Shown here piece after piece: positions 34,741-46,084 of a DNA stretch of 64,000 nt. This stretch comes from Bimastos eiseni (taxonomy: Eukaryota; Annelida; Clitellata; Crassiclitellata; Lumbricidae). The DNA is taken from contig OY365817.1 of NCBI GenBank assembly GCA_959347315.1, forward strand, positions 1,190,857 through 1,254,856, read 5' to 3'. The translations under genes were made by a program, and so were the position numbers. A model generated the notes under the pieces. The model saw nothing but the letters and a program-made list of their open reading frames with translations. It did not search any database and was not told the origin of the DNA. Positions within the stretch are counted from its first letter, which is position 1. Every line of letters begins with the position of its first letter.

Positions 34741-34767
34741 CAGAATGAGAGGGTTGCAGAAAGACTA

Positions 34768-34798
<31 letters not shown>

Positions 34799-34940
34799 AG
34801 CAGAGACAGACAGACAGACACAGACAGACAGACAGGCAAAGGGGAGAGAGAGACAGAATGAGACAGGGAAGAGAGGGAGGAATATAGAACGGGATGAAAG
34901 AAGACATGGAGACAGATACAGATAGATCCAATCCGTCCGT
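34740..34940. repeat. GACA/GAGA simple sequence
   Basis: AGAGAGAGAGACAGACAGACAG and related blocks up to about 34925. Confidence 0.75.
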
Positions 34941-35117
34941 CCGTCCGCACTTGAAGTGGGCAGTCCGAAGTAAGAGATTACAAGGGAATATCAACGAATC
35001 CTTAAATCAATGCCCCGTCAAAGAAATCACCAGCGAACATCTCTTCCAGAGGGCTTACCCACACGGCATCCAGTTCCAGTCCTTCGCCCGACCCTCACCA
35101 GAGTCCCACATGAGCTT

Positions 35118-35192
35118 CGTGCACAGGGGAGGGTGAACGGATTGAATGGATTGAACGGATTTAATAGATTGAACGGATTGAACGGATTGAAT
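35118..35192. repeat. 10-bp minisatellite
   Basis: Seven units of GGATTGAACG, in the middle partly changed to GGATTTAATA. Confidence 0.8.
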
Positions 35193-35470
35193 AAAGGGAT
35201 GAGAAATACTGAGGTGTAGTGAGCATACAGTCACACCCCACAGCGGGATTTGCAGTTGGATGGAACCGTGGACGACTATACATAAAGAAACAGTCATGAG
35301 ATTTGACTGACCACAGCAATGCGCGATGCGTTGGCGACTTTGTTTTTCAGCCTGCAGGCCCCCATCATCCATGTTCTCCGCTTATCTATGCCTTGAATCG
35401 TGAGCGCCTATGATCTGAGTTGGGGGTATATTTTATACATGTTCCGTTACAATAAGTTCTGAGAGGCAGC

Positions 35471-35471
<1 letters not shown>

Positions 35472-35537
<66 letters not shown>

Positions 35538-35610
35538 CAGGCAGACAGACAGGCAGGCAGAGAGAGAGACAGACAGAGAGACAGACAGACAGAGAGCGAG
35601 AGACAGACAA
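35472..35610. repeat. (GA)n array followed by GACA/GGCA
   Basis: About 32 pure GA units, then CAGGCAGACAGACAGGCAGG and related sequence. Confidence 0.9.
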
Positions 35611-35799
35611 GACAGCCACAGACATGGGGCAGCCCTCAGAGGCAACTATGGGGCTAGCACTAAGAGGTAGCCATGAGGTTAGTCCTGAGAGAGAGCCCTG
35701 GGAAAACCTCAGAGACAGCCGTGGATGAGGCTACCTTAACAGAGAACTGCTCATCTGATATCACCAATACCAAACTGTACACCATCATCACAGAAACCG

Positions 35800-35880
35800 A
35801 TCTACAAATAGTATCCAGGATCATAGCCCAGAGTACACTCAGCAGGGTCGAACCTGCAACCGCTAAGTCATAGGCCATAA
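35800..35880 (-). mobile_element. tRNA-like SINE head
   Basis: The minus strand has GACTTAGCGGTTGCAGGTTCG with ACCCTGCTGAG, a clear B box, followed by GATCCTGGATACTATTTG. The A box is not clear. Confidence 0.35.
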
Positions 35881-36099
35881 AAAGCTATCGATGGATTACG
35901 ACGTCGCTCATATCTAATGTAATCTTATGCAGTGCAGCGTGTATCCGGACCAACGAATTCTTGTCGATGATGATCAGCTGGTGCACAAGAACATTACGGC
36001 TTCTACAAGAACATCTCCGGCTTTACCTCCCCGGATTATGACCTGACACTGAAACGGATCTTGGGGACTTGATTTGATACAGCACTGCAGTGATTATCA

Positions 36100-36890
36100 G
36101 GGTCTTGCTGACTCGGTTGTGGGATGGTTTGAGTTTGAATAACATATCATAACATAACATAACATAAAATAATATAACATAGAGCCTAACACAACAAAGA
36201 TGTTTTTAAGTGGTTCAGAAGACATTTAGTCTGTGTTAGAACCACTTGAAATGCATCTGGAACTCTTAGCAGTCCATTCTCCCTAACTTTCTCTTAAAAG
36301 CTGTGACAGTGTCAACTGAGACAGTATTAGCATCCAAGCCATTCCACCAGTTTATGACTCTAGCATTGATGAATTTATGCCCATATGCTTCTTTCTGCTT
36401 TTTTCTTAGATAATTTGTACGTGTGTCCTAGAGTTGTCTTTTAACCAAGGATTTTGTACAGCCTCAGTATTGTGTCCCTGGTGACTTTTGTCCTTATCAT
36501 CCTACCTGGAGTTGATGCCTTTGAAAAGAGACCTTTTATTTTGGAAGGTTATATGACTTTGATTAAAATTGATGCTATTATTTTTACCCCTTTGTGCCAT
36601 CGTGCATTTGCTGGTGGTCTAATAAAGAATATCCTTAACTTACTTATTTGCCTAACGTCGAATTAGTCTTTTTTGATGCTTTAGTCCATTAATGACTTTT
36701 CAAAAGTAAAAATCATCTGTCAGTCTTGTGACTATCTGAACATTCTTATGAGATTTTCCTGCAGTATCTCCACTTCTTTTTCATCACTCACTGCTTAACA
36801 TAGCTTGTATCATCTGCAAACTTATACATTTTCGATACAATCCCATTGTCTGCGTCATAGCTCATCAAAAAAATCTATGTAATGTAATCA
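36100..36890. other. Gene-free interval
   Basis: A short (ATAAC)n run lies at 36143-36180. The rest is unassigned. Confidence 0.35.
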
Positions 36891-37000
36891 AGCCTTTATA
36901 TAGCGCCCCACCAAGATATTTACTCAGAGGAGCTAGCCTAAATTATGTTAAATGTAATTTCTAATTATTTTACACCAGTTAGCAAAACAATACACACTAA
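36890..37000 (+). mobile_element. Short dispersed repeat family E copy
   Basis: CCTTTATATAGCGCCCCACC, AAGATATTTACTCAGAGGAGC and TTTACACCAGTTAGCAAAAC match the copy at 9872. Confidence 0.65.
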
Positions 37001-37074
37001 GCTGAAAGAGTAGCCAATGGTTGGACCCAAACACCAGTCAGCTCTTATTATACCCTCAAGACATCTCTATCAGA

Positions 37075-37235
37075 CACTCATGCCATCTTTTTATTGGATA
37101 CTAATGGCATCTCTATCAGACACTCATGCCATTTTTTTATTGGATACTAATGGCATCTCTATCAGACTCTAACATTATCTCTTACCAGACACTAAAATCA
37201 TCCAATATCAGACACTACCAACATCTCAATTGGCT
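37075..37235. repeat. Degenerate TCAGACACT minisatellite, left block
   Basis: Units of TCTCTATCAGACACTCATGCC and ATTGGATACTAATGGCA. The same unit resumes at 37975-38515. Confidence 0.7.
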
Positions 37236-37349
37236 CTTTTAAAAAGCTTTAAGAAATGTTCTCCTACTGACTACCTATAGTTTTCTTTTGTTTCTTGCGA
37301 TTAACTCTTAAGTTCTTCCCTTTCAACATCAATTTCTAAACGGCTTGCT

Positions 37350-37661
37350 CTCTCTTCTCTTTCATCTACTCTATCTTTTCTCTCTCCTCTTTCATCTACT
37401 CTATCTTTTCTCTCTTCTCTTTCATCTACTCTATCTTTTCTCTCTTCTCTTTCATCTACTCTATCTTTTCTCTCTTCTCTTTCATCTACTCTATCTTTTC
37501 TCTCTTCTCTTTCATCTACTCTATCTTTTCTCTCTTCTCTTTCATCTACTCTATCTTTTCTCTCTTCTCTTTCATCTACTCTATCTTTTCTCTCTTCTCT
37601 TTCATCTACTCTATCTTTTCTCTCTTCTCTTTCATCTACTCTATCTTTTCTCTCTTCGTCG
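37350..37661. repeat. 30-bp minisatellite, ten nearly identical units
   Basis: Ten copies of CTCTCTTCTCTTTCATCTAC plus TCTATCTTTT run from 37350 to 37649, then a partial unit. Only unit 2 differs visibly (CTCTCTCCTC). Because 30 is divisible by 3, the plus strand reads as ten copies of LFHLLYLFSL. The uniformity points to recent expansion. Confidence 0.95.
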
Positions 37662-37767
37662 GCTCTTGTTTCTTAATCCCTAACTTTACATATTATATAA
37701 TATTACTTTTCATCAAATCATCTAAACATTATTGCTCTTGTTGCCATGTACTTTTTCTGCGCATAGG

Positions 37768-37946
37768 GTTGTCAGAATTAGCGGGACATGTCACTTTCTC
37801 ACTTACCCGTTCTTCAGCATCCGTCAGTTTGTGATTTTTCTGGTACAGTAAAGTTTTACTTTTGTTAATTAATAACTATGACGTGTTTTCACCCCCATGA
37901 TTGATGTTTGAAAAATAAAAATGGCCTTGATTTGATTGATTGATTA
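37768..37946 (+). mobile_element. CR1-group LINE 3' end
   Basis: TCAGAATTAGCGGGACATGTC repeats the AGCGGGAC stem-loop motif, and the end GCCTTGATTTGATTGATTGATT matches the (TTTGAT)-type tail of the LINE at 21840. Confidence 0.6.
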
Positions 37947-37974
37947 TAATTATCAAAAACTAAAATATTCCCTA

Positions 37975-38515
37975 GCCACTGTAGCCAGACACTAACTACA
38001 TCTCTTATCAGACACCAACATCAGCTATTACCACATGCCATTGTCATCGCTTATCAGATACTAACATCATTAATTATTGAAACCAACGGCATCTCTTGTC
38101 AGACACTGATGCCATTTATCATCAGATACCATCGTTATCTTTCATCAGACAATAAAGGCATCTGTCATACACAAATTTCATCTCTAATATCAGACAGTAA
38201 CATCATATTTCATTTGACATCAAAGCTGATTCTTACGACTAATGTCTAACAACTATTAACCACTAAAGTAATCACATAATTATCAGACACTAACATCAAC
38301 CCTTATCAGATACTAATGATATCTTTATTATTCAGACAATAACATCGTATCATATCTAACACCAGCTTCATATCTTATCACAAACCAATCACATCTCTTC
38401 ACAGACACTAGGGCCTGATAATATCTCTTATCAGACACTAGTGTCTGACAATACCACAATGATCACTTATCAGACAATAGCACCACCTCCTTTCAGACAC
38501 TGCTCTTGTAAGAGC
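37975..38515. repeat. Degenerate TCAGACACT minisatellite, right block
   Basis: More than fifteen diverged units with TCTTATCAGACACTAACATC. The 30-bp array and the LINE end at 37350-37946 appear to have been inserted into a longer array that also includes 37075-37235. Confidence 0.75.
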
Positions 38516-39000
38516 AGAAGCCATGTTAGCGTTAATGTCTAAAGAGAGAGCTCCTTTGAGACTAGAAGACCGAACTTTAGGAAATGGAATGGCCATAACA
38601 ACGACCAGAGTCCCTAATAAATCCTCATTGCTTCGAGACAGATCGAAAAACTTTTTTCCTGCGACAATGCAATGTAGGGCTTACACCGTTTCCTTTATGT
38701 AGCGGCATTCATCGTCATTCAGAACTGCTGAGAGATCTTGTACGGAGGGTCAATATAAGCACCTCTCAAACTGTTGCTAAAGCCATTCTAGTGTGCAATC
38801 ATTATTATGATATAAGTACAATACACATGATGTGCATGGCAATTTGAAGTAATATGACGTAATCAACATAATAATAATAATAACAAATATTAATAATACA
38901 TAAATCATAAATCAATAATTTAAAAAATAATAAATAACAAACAATAAATAAAATTATTAATAACAGAAACAATAATAAAAATAATAATAGACCGATGAGT
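38516..39000. other. Gene-free interval
   Basis: AT-rich, with degenerate AATAAATAA near 38870-38985. Nothing recognised. Confidence 0.4.
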
Positions 39001-39085
39001 GGGGCTATTCCGTACGACATCGCCACTAAGTAATATTCAAGACCTAGAAGAGTCATGTATACCTTAGGACAAAAAATAATAGCAT
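39000..39085 (+). mobile_element. Repeat family D copy
   Basis: GACCGATGAGTGGGGCTATTCC and CATGTATACCTTAGGACAAAAA match the copy at 4030. Confidence 0.5.
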
Positions 39086-39244
39086 TCTTTTCTTTTTCGT
39101 TTAACAGGAGCATACATCCATCATCCATGATCATAAAATAAATAGCCAATGGTCCAACTGATAATAATAAAAAAAATTTCGTTTAATTTCAAAATGATAA
39201 ACCGCTCTATGATGACAAACATAGCATGGAGGAACGAATGACGA

Positions 39245-39400
39245 GTTACAATAGTCATAATCGTAATCTCCAAATTTCTAAAGCACCACTTGAAAGCTAA
39301 GCGCAGGGCACCAGCTTATTCATGAGCGCTGGAGTATAGGAGTATTAGGAGAATAGGAGTTGATTTAACTGTCGGCAGCCATGCAAGGCGACATCATACT
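39245..39400. mobile_element. Family F copy (+) next to SINE B tail (-)
   Basis: CATAATCGTAATCTCCAAATTTC and GCTAAGCGCAGGGCACCAGC belong to family F. From 39366 the minus strand reads GCCTTGCATGGCTGCCGACAG, the SINE B tail. Confidence 0.55.
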
Positions 39401-39409
39401 ATTCATCTA

Positions 39410-40440
39410 ATTTGACCATGTGGCATGACTGCTTGAGATACAACACAGTCCATTGAAATCTAATGTAATGTAATATGCTGTGTAACAAATGTGCTGTAAT
39501 TAAATGTAATAGCAAGTGACACATACTTAACTGTACCAGACATTATGTACCTTACAGTACTGTACATGTATACACTTGAAAAACTGTCCTGTAAATTAAC
39601 ATTAAATTACTGTTAGAGAGAAAAAAAATTATATAGCGCCTTTACCCCCGAGAGAGAGAATATTGCTTTGGAAACATAATCCAATTAAAACAAGACTTGC
39701 TATCTATTGCAGAGTGAGTTGCAAAATTGCAACAAGGAAATCTACATGGAGCATTTGAGTGCCTACCCTCGTTGTGGTTTGGCACATTGGACTCTGTTCT
39801 ACGGCAATTGTGTTTTCGATAACTGCAAAAACGACATTCAAACACAATATTAAAAATGAAAAACACATGAAACCAATTTACATTAGAAAATTAAATCATT
39901 GGAACACAGTTACACAGCACTTTCAAAAAATATTATTTATCCGTAGTAAGGGTACTACCTCAGGAAAGTTTTTACAAATATAGTATCATCATTGTTGTTA
40001 ATTATATTAACTTCTGTTGTGCCAGTGTACCTATGGTGCATGAAAGGAAGCTGTAACCAGATGAACAACAAAATCAGTTAACTGTCCCCAGAGAGAGACA
40101 TATTAAGGGGATATTAAGCACTCAGAAAAAGGTAAGATTTGCGATAATGATTTTAAACCATTTATGATAAACAGTTGGCCGTCAGTAAATGAGCTGAATA
40201 CTAGACTACAGCCCAATGGACTCTTTGGGTCTCTATAATGGCCGTCATCAACACAGACAAAGACACTCAATCTATGTCTTTTGGACAATGGAAGAGATTT
40301 TGTCAATGCCCGTCTTCATTTGATTACGACATTGTTCACATGGTCTAAGTAGATTACCCATAGGATACTTATGAGGTAACGCATTCCGAAATTTGGCCAC
40401 TTCTCCGGCTATATGTTGGATTTGCTGTTCCACTGGCTTC
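39410..40440. other. Gene-free interval
   Basis: An ATATAGCGCCTTTACCCC stub near 39630 looks like an L2-type end. Otherwise nothing is assigned. Confidence 0.35.
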
Positions 40441-40830
40441 CCCTCCAGCAGTGAAAATCATACCGTATCATCGCTTTGGTCTGGCGGCCCTTTCTGGCCT
40501 CGTTCCTGCCTATCTTCGCGACTTCTGCTACTCTACTTTGAGTGCACCGGGTCGCCGCTCTCTCCGTTCTAATGAGCGAGGCCTACCCATCGTTCCATTT
40601 GCCCTTACAACTACTACACCACATCGTGCCTTCTCAGAGGTTGGCCCCTCGCTCTGGAACAGCTTTCCGTTGGCATTGCGCTTGTCCCTACAGGTACACT
40701 CTTACTCTTTTATGCTCAATCTAAAACTGTCTTTTTCAGCTGTGTTGGGGTCGGGAGTGCTCCTGAGTAGTGACCCTGAAGGGCGCTATATAAGTCTCGT
40801 AATGAATGAGTAACGAATAACGAAGCGTTG
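40440..40830 (+). mobile_element. L2-type LINE, extreme C-terminus and 3' end
   Basis: Encodes LSGLVPAYLRDFCYSTLSAP, then RSLRSNERGLPIVPF and HRAFSEVGPSLWNSFPLALR. That is the last ~90 residues of L2-type reverse transcriptases (PAYL...RSL...FS..P.LWNSLP). It ends GGGCGCTATATAAGTCTCG and (AATGA)n. It belongs to a different subfamily from the 4310 copy. Confidence 0.8.
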
Positions 40831-41027
40831 AGTTTCTTGTTTGGCAGCTCTACACAGGTGTACCAGCAGCCCAAACAATCCCACAGAGCTGTGGTTTTAA
40901 AAACACATTCTGCTGCATAGAGCCACATGTTTTCAATTCAGGGATAAAATCATTTCGTAAAACCCTAATGATGCTACTTACAGTTGGGCCATTCTAAATG
41001 ATGCTACTGTCCCTCCCTATGGTCGTA

Positions 41028-41296
41028 AGGGGAGGCACGGTCTAATGGATAACACACTGGATGCATGGCTGAGGAACTGAGCTCCAATCCCCTATCCCCA
41101 GTATGGTTGACTAGTTCTTCTTTTGCAAGACGCCAGCTTTGGCAAAAATCAGATGCATAATGAAATGAGCACCTTGCATAGCTGCCAACAGTTAAATTCG
41201 ACCCCTTTAATAACGTGTCCTTATTCATTCGTACTATGCTTGTAATCATACTGTGGTGTATCAGTTTGAAAATAAAAACAAAAATATTATAATTAC

Positions 41297-41329
<33 letters not shown>

Positions 41330-41350
41330 CATTGTCATTATTATTATGAT
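41028..41350 (+). mobile_element. SINE family B, fullest copy
   Basis: A tRNA-Arg-like head GGCACGGTCTAATGGATAAC (A box), a decayed B box (GAGCTCCAATCCCC), the body CTTGCATAGCTGCCAACAG and TTCATTCGTACTATG, and an A-rich end running into (ATT)n. Confidence 0.65.
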
Positions 41351-41351
41351 T

Positions 41352-41700
41352 ATTACAATCATGCAATAAAGTGAAAGAATCGTGTCAGAATGTAATACTG
41401 ATATTTAACATTATTTGCATTGTTACTAAGAGGATACATCACAAAAATCCAAAAAGTCACAGGATGGGAGATATCTAGCCTGCGTTATGTTGCTTTGTTT
41501 AGTGTAGGCTGCAGTATTGTTGGCCGTTGTCAACCTTCTTCCCTAAACACATTTTCAGAATATTGCCTCCTACAACTGATTTGGTTTAAGTAGATTGATC
41601 AAACTTTTTAGAAGAACTACCGGAAGTGTCATGGCTGCCCGGGGTTTCATTGTCGTCATCTGAGTGCGGCATCATTGTCGTTTTTCTGACTGAGGTCATA
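41352..41700. other. Gene-free interval
   Basis: Nothing recognised. Confidence 0.4.
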
Positions 41701-41704
41701 GGTC

Positions 41705-42830
41705 AACAGTGACACAAATCATCCTGAAACAGACACCATTGATTACAATGTACCATATTGAATGTCTTGACACATGCAACAATGAACACATGCCTGCATA
41801 CATACACCTTCGCTTTGCGGATGATGTGGATATCTTGGAAGAATCGAAGGAGTTACAGCAGACAGTGCAGATATTGAGCATGGAAGCCAAAATTTTTTAT
41901 GAACCTCGATAAGGGGCCGTCCATAAATGACGTCACGCAAATTAGGACGATTTTTGACTCCCTCCCCCTCGTCACATGTCGTCACAAAAGTCATGACCCC
42001 CTCAAAAATGACGTTACAAAGCTCACAAATCTCACCCCCCCCCTAAACCACATGTCCAGAATGTCAAAAGAAAATTATCTTATGATTATCAGGAAAACTA
42101 ATTATAACTGTAAACAAATACTTATAAATATATCTAGTAGAACGAAAAAATGGTGAAAGAATGATTATTACACTCATTATGCATTCCACAAGATGAAAAG
42201 CTGTGGTAGAATCAATACACTTATAAAAGTGTTTAATAACAATAACTTGAAACAATCCAATGTTTAATTGAGTGAAAGTGAAAGTTTTTAATAAACTCAT
42301 GCATCTTGATGCTTGATGTGATGTTGTGACGTCACATTTTGCCGACCCCCGTCACACATCGTGACAAATGTGTGACCACTCATCCTGGGCACATGACGTC
42401 ATTTATGGAAGGCCCCTAAAACAAAACTATGATATTTGGGGACAAAACAACAAAGAACCAAATTATTATAGATCGTACACAGCTATCTGCATGCGAAACA
42501 GCAGGAAATATGAAGTGGATTGAAAAAGCGTTTGAAAAATATGGAAAAATAAATGTGAAAGATATGGACTAGCTTTGGAATTGCAAGGCAATCAGTGTAG
42601 AGGTTAAAGTGAATGTACACTGAAAGCGTGTCTGTTCGGTATGGATGCGAGACATGAATGCTAAGTTACAATGGACTCCCCAAAAAGGGTGCCTACATTT
42701 GAAAGAAAACGTTACTGAAGGATACTCAGAATAGGATGTACTCAGAAGGTCAGTAATGATGAACTTTACAGAAGAATCGGTATGGCAGAAAAGAGATGTG
42801 GTGAGACAGGCATCAAAGACCTACCTATGG
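41705..42830 (+). mobile_element. RTE-type LINE relic, interrupted by a MITE
   Basis: The left part (41709-41912) encodes HLRFADDVDILEESKELQQT, the catalytic FADD box and following helix. The right part (42417-42830) continues DKTKTMIFGDKTTKNQI and ends with VSNDELYRRIGMAEKRC, as in RTE-type reverse transcriptases. A one-base slip in the T run at 41893-41898 and several stops show it is dead. The interruption is the element at 41913-42416. Confidence 0.75.
41913..42416. mobile_element. 504-bp Harbinger-like MITE
   Basis: Terminal inverted repeats GGGGCCGTCCATAAATGACG and, on the other strand, GGGGCCTTCCATAAATGACG bound the element. TAA flanks both ends (41910-41912 and 42417-42419). A 3-bp TWA target duplication with GGGGCC-type ends fits PIF/Harbinger. 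Each terminus contains the octamer TGACGTCA, with a third copy at 42327-42334. No transposase is encoded. Confidence 0.8.
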
Positions 42831-42889
42831 TCGATGAACCCATGGCTGACATACATATACAAAAATACATGCATCATTATATACTCACA

Positions 42890-43020
42890 TAATATGCAAC
42901 TAATATTACATATATATATATATGTTATATATATATATATGTTATATATATATATATATGTTTTATATATATATATATATGTTATATATATATATATATA
43001 TATGTTATATATATATGCAT
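42890..43020. repeat. (TA)n arrays separated by TATGTTATA
   Basis: Five TA runs alternate with single ATGTT interruptions. Confidence 0.9.
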
Positions 43021-43379
43021 ATTTTGCATTCATTCTGAGCATTGATATAGCACCCATTCAAGATTCACTCATGAGTTAATAAGTCCTAGGACTTACATGT
43101 ACATTGGAAACAACCAGTGTAAGGTATAGTAATCAGCTTTCAGTGTACCCTCTCGATATACACAAACTAATATGCCAATTATATATGGCTAACCACCGGT
43201 TCAAACGTATTACGTAGTCCAACCTACGTGTATACTGTATAGTAATTGGTTGTTTACTGTATAGAGTAGACGCAACTGTACGCATTTGTCTATTGCCACT
43301 GTATGGCCTTTTCGACCATGCTCAATTTTCAATGAATTGATCGGGAGAGATCCTTCACCATCATGGCTCTCGTTTGAAC

Positions 43380-43640
43380 GGGTGCCAAACCAATTACCAG
43401 CTGCACTCATAGAGGTTTTATTTAAGGCTACAGATCTTTGGCTGGTGCACCAAAAACCAAGAATTGGCTGCTTGATATATTATGTGAATATTCCTTCATT
43501 CTTCCACTCTTCCTTGCTCACACACCTTTCTAAAGCATCTGAGAACTGCTCTTCATTCCTGCAGTTTGGCTGGGTGCCTATACCTTTGAGTATACGTATC
43601 TTGTGGGTGGCGTTATATAAGTTCTCTGAATGAATGGGAT
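43380..43640 (+). mobile_element. L2-type LINE 3' fragment
   Basis: Encodes a decayed C-terminus (HLSKASENCSSF) and ends GTGGGTGGCGTTATATAAG with TTCTCTGAATGAATGGG, the L2-type terminus. Confidence 0.5.
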
Positions 43641-44640
43641 GACTGAATCAATGAGCGCACTCCAACAGATCTAACCAGGCGGACTGTGCCAATAATTTCC
43701 CCCACTAGTAATTTTTTAGCAGTTTTCAATTAATTTTTCAATGTAATTTGCTCAGTCTTATTTTTTGCAAATAAAACATACTCATACCAAAGCCAACCAG
43801 TGCACACATGTGATTTCAAACAATCACTTCTGATTCTTTAATAAATGAACTGGCACCGAAATAATTGACAGAATGGCTATAGTACAAAATCATCAGTAAT
43901 CTGCAGGCCACATCAAGTCTAATGATTTCTAAACTGATCTGATTTCTAACCAAATTTAGCCTTTTGAATTGCTGCACATGAATTAGCCTATCGAGTCGAA
44001 TCCAGTGTTTTCATATAAATTTAATCCTAATAATATTATTACGTCTATAGCAAAACCAAATGACTAATGTGATTAAATCTGTATGATTATTCTCCACAAC
44101 TTTGACCAGTCTTGTTCAACCGACCTATAGTCTGTTCTGAAGTAGGCCTACTCTAATCCTCTCATAATTACTGAATATATTCTAATCAATAGCCTCTACT
44201 AATCTAATCAATCAAATAACGTCTATGGTGGCAAGGTCCCAATCAATAGCCGCTCCCAAGTAAATCGTAGGCCTATAAGCAAAAGCACAACATGCCCGTC
44301 AAAATTCCACCCACAAATACCCAAACCAGGTCATGAAACTAAAGGACCTTCAAGTAGGCCAGATTCTCGGTAACCCCTTTTCCATATTCCCATGTCACGA
44401 TTTTCAAGCAAATTCGAGTTATTTTCATTAAAGCAACATCCTACCTCATCGCGGGATTTTACATTTTCAGTTGCTAGTAGGGCCTATAGCGATTGAAATA
44501 CCTACTCGAAAAATATCGAAATAACCGTGGTTCGAATAGCATCGTATCATTCCTGAACCCAGATAAACACGTAGCCTAACCGGATATTGGGCCCAATAAA
44601 GTTGGCTATATTGGGCGTAATTAGCTGCAAATGTGTTTAC
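43641..44640. other. Gene-free AT-rich interval
   Basis: Two TAGGCCTA octamers at 44143 and 44268. Nothing else recognised. Confidence 0.4.
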
Positions 44641-44760
44641 TGATGGACACAGGCCGTGCCAATTGCTAGAGACGGACGACGGCGTTTCGAGCGGTAGACG
44701 GGTCACGTGACGTGGGTCTGGGGTCGCGTGGCTTGTGACACTAACCGCATACAGAGGTGT
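44640..44760. promoter_or_regulatory. CpG-rich patch with TCACGTGA
   Basis: A short CpG-dense stretch in AT-rich surroundings contains TCACGTGA at 44703-44710, an E-box type palindrome, followed by CGTGGG and GTCGCGTGG. An open minus frame of 158 codons spans 44467-44943 but has no recognised domain. A promoter is only a possibility. Confidence 0.25.
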
Positions 44761-44999
44761 ACAAAGATTCCGAGACAGTTTCAATTGAGGTTCCAACTGA
44801 GGCTGCATGTAATGTACAGGGACTCGGGAAGTGTTTGACAGTTGTATAAGCCCTGACAACAAGCAAAGACCAGAGGAGGAGGATGACATTTTTTTTAAAA
44901 AGACTAGTAACCATGACCACGTATTTTTATTGTTCACTGACAATTCATCAGAAAAGTAAGAACATTATGTACAGCAATTATACATACAAACAAACGAAT

Positions 45000-45640
45000 G
45001 ACAGCGATCAATAGGGATGAAGACAAACCCTAAAGGGACCGTGGTCCCGCTAACAGGGTCATCCATTACGTAAGTGATTGATGTCGGTATAATAATTCAC
45101 TCAGTTGCTGTAAGTTTGTTAAGAAGAGAGACTTAACTAGTTAACTAAAAAAAATTCATACAAGATATAAGTAAACGAAATAGCATTCATCAATCATTAT
45201 TTACAAATATAGTTGTTCAGTATCACACTTGAAAATCGCTGTATGCTAAGTTATTTATGTAAACACGCAGTTTACGTTTAAACAAAAATACGTTGGGAAG
45301 ACAGCGTAGTTCTGCCGGAACTCAATTCCATGCATTAGGACCAGAGCATCGAATCGAAAATTTTCGGGAGTTAGTACGCGTTTTAATGGGCCTATAATTA
45401 GTAGACAAGCGTAGTTTTTACGGGTTCATTTGGGCTACGGGCACAAAATAATTATCAAAGATAGAAGGCAGCTGGTTATGGAAGTGTTTATACATGAATT
45501 CGCTGGTTTGCAAAAGATTGATTTGCTCAATTCCCAGTATATGAGTTAGGCTATAGAGATATTCGGATGAGGCAAGATGAGAGTTTCTAACAATAACTTT
45601 AATTTACATTGATGAAATAAAAGGCGTCCATATCACTAAA
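45000..45640 (-). mobile_element. CR1-group LINE, 3' part
   Basis: The minus strand gives EFMYKHFHNQLPSIFDNYFV, then FSIRCSGPNAWN and a VFLFKRKLRVY end with stops, matching the C-terminus of CR1-group reverse transcriptases. Its 3' region has CCTGTTAGCGGGACC and GGTCCCTTTAGGG at 45026-45060. Confidence 0.75.
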
Positions 45641-46084
45641 CAATTTTACTTTAGACAGTAAGCCTATCAAATACAAACGGCAAACCATGTTTACAAAGCG
45701 CTATGCGTCATGTCATTTTTTATAAATGTGTGCAAAGAAGGACTGGGACCAACCACATGCTCCGAATTGGCCGGGACAATCCCGGATCGATTTGCTCAAA
45801 ATGTCCCGCGTCCCGGGCATGTCCATTCCGGGACACCCTCTGACTTGACGCGGAGCTCGATAATTAACTTTGCCATGCGCCTGGCTTCGAGTGGCACGTA
45901 AGAAGTTCGGAGTTCATGATTATAATAACGATTAGACATAAACTTATTAGCACCTATTGGAGAATGTAGACCAATAATTATCGTTATAGAGAATGCCGAT
46001 TAAGTTGGTTAAATAGAATAAACATGTTTTAGTAATTTTTCATTTTGAAAGGGGCGCCCTGAAACTAAGCCATAAATTTCATTG

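Noticed and set aside
37345..37683. A 112-codon protein of ten LFHLLYLFSL repeats
   Set aside because: The 30-bp minisatellite is divisible by three, so any open frame repeats. There is no splice or start context and the flanks are other repeats.
42756..43079. Tyr/Ile-rich frames
   Set aside because: Translation of TA arrays.
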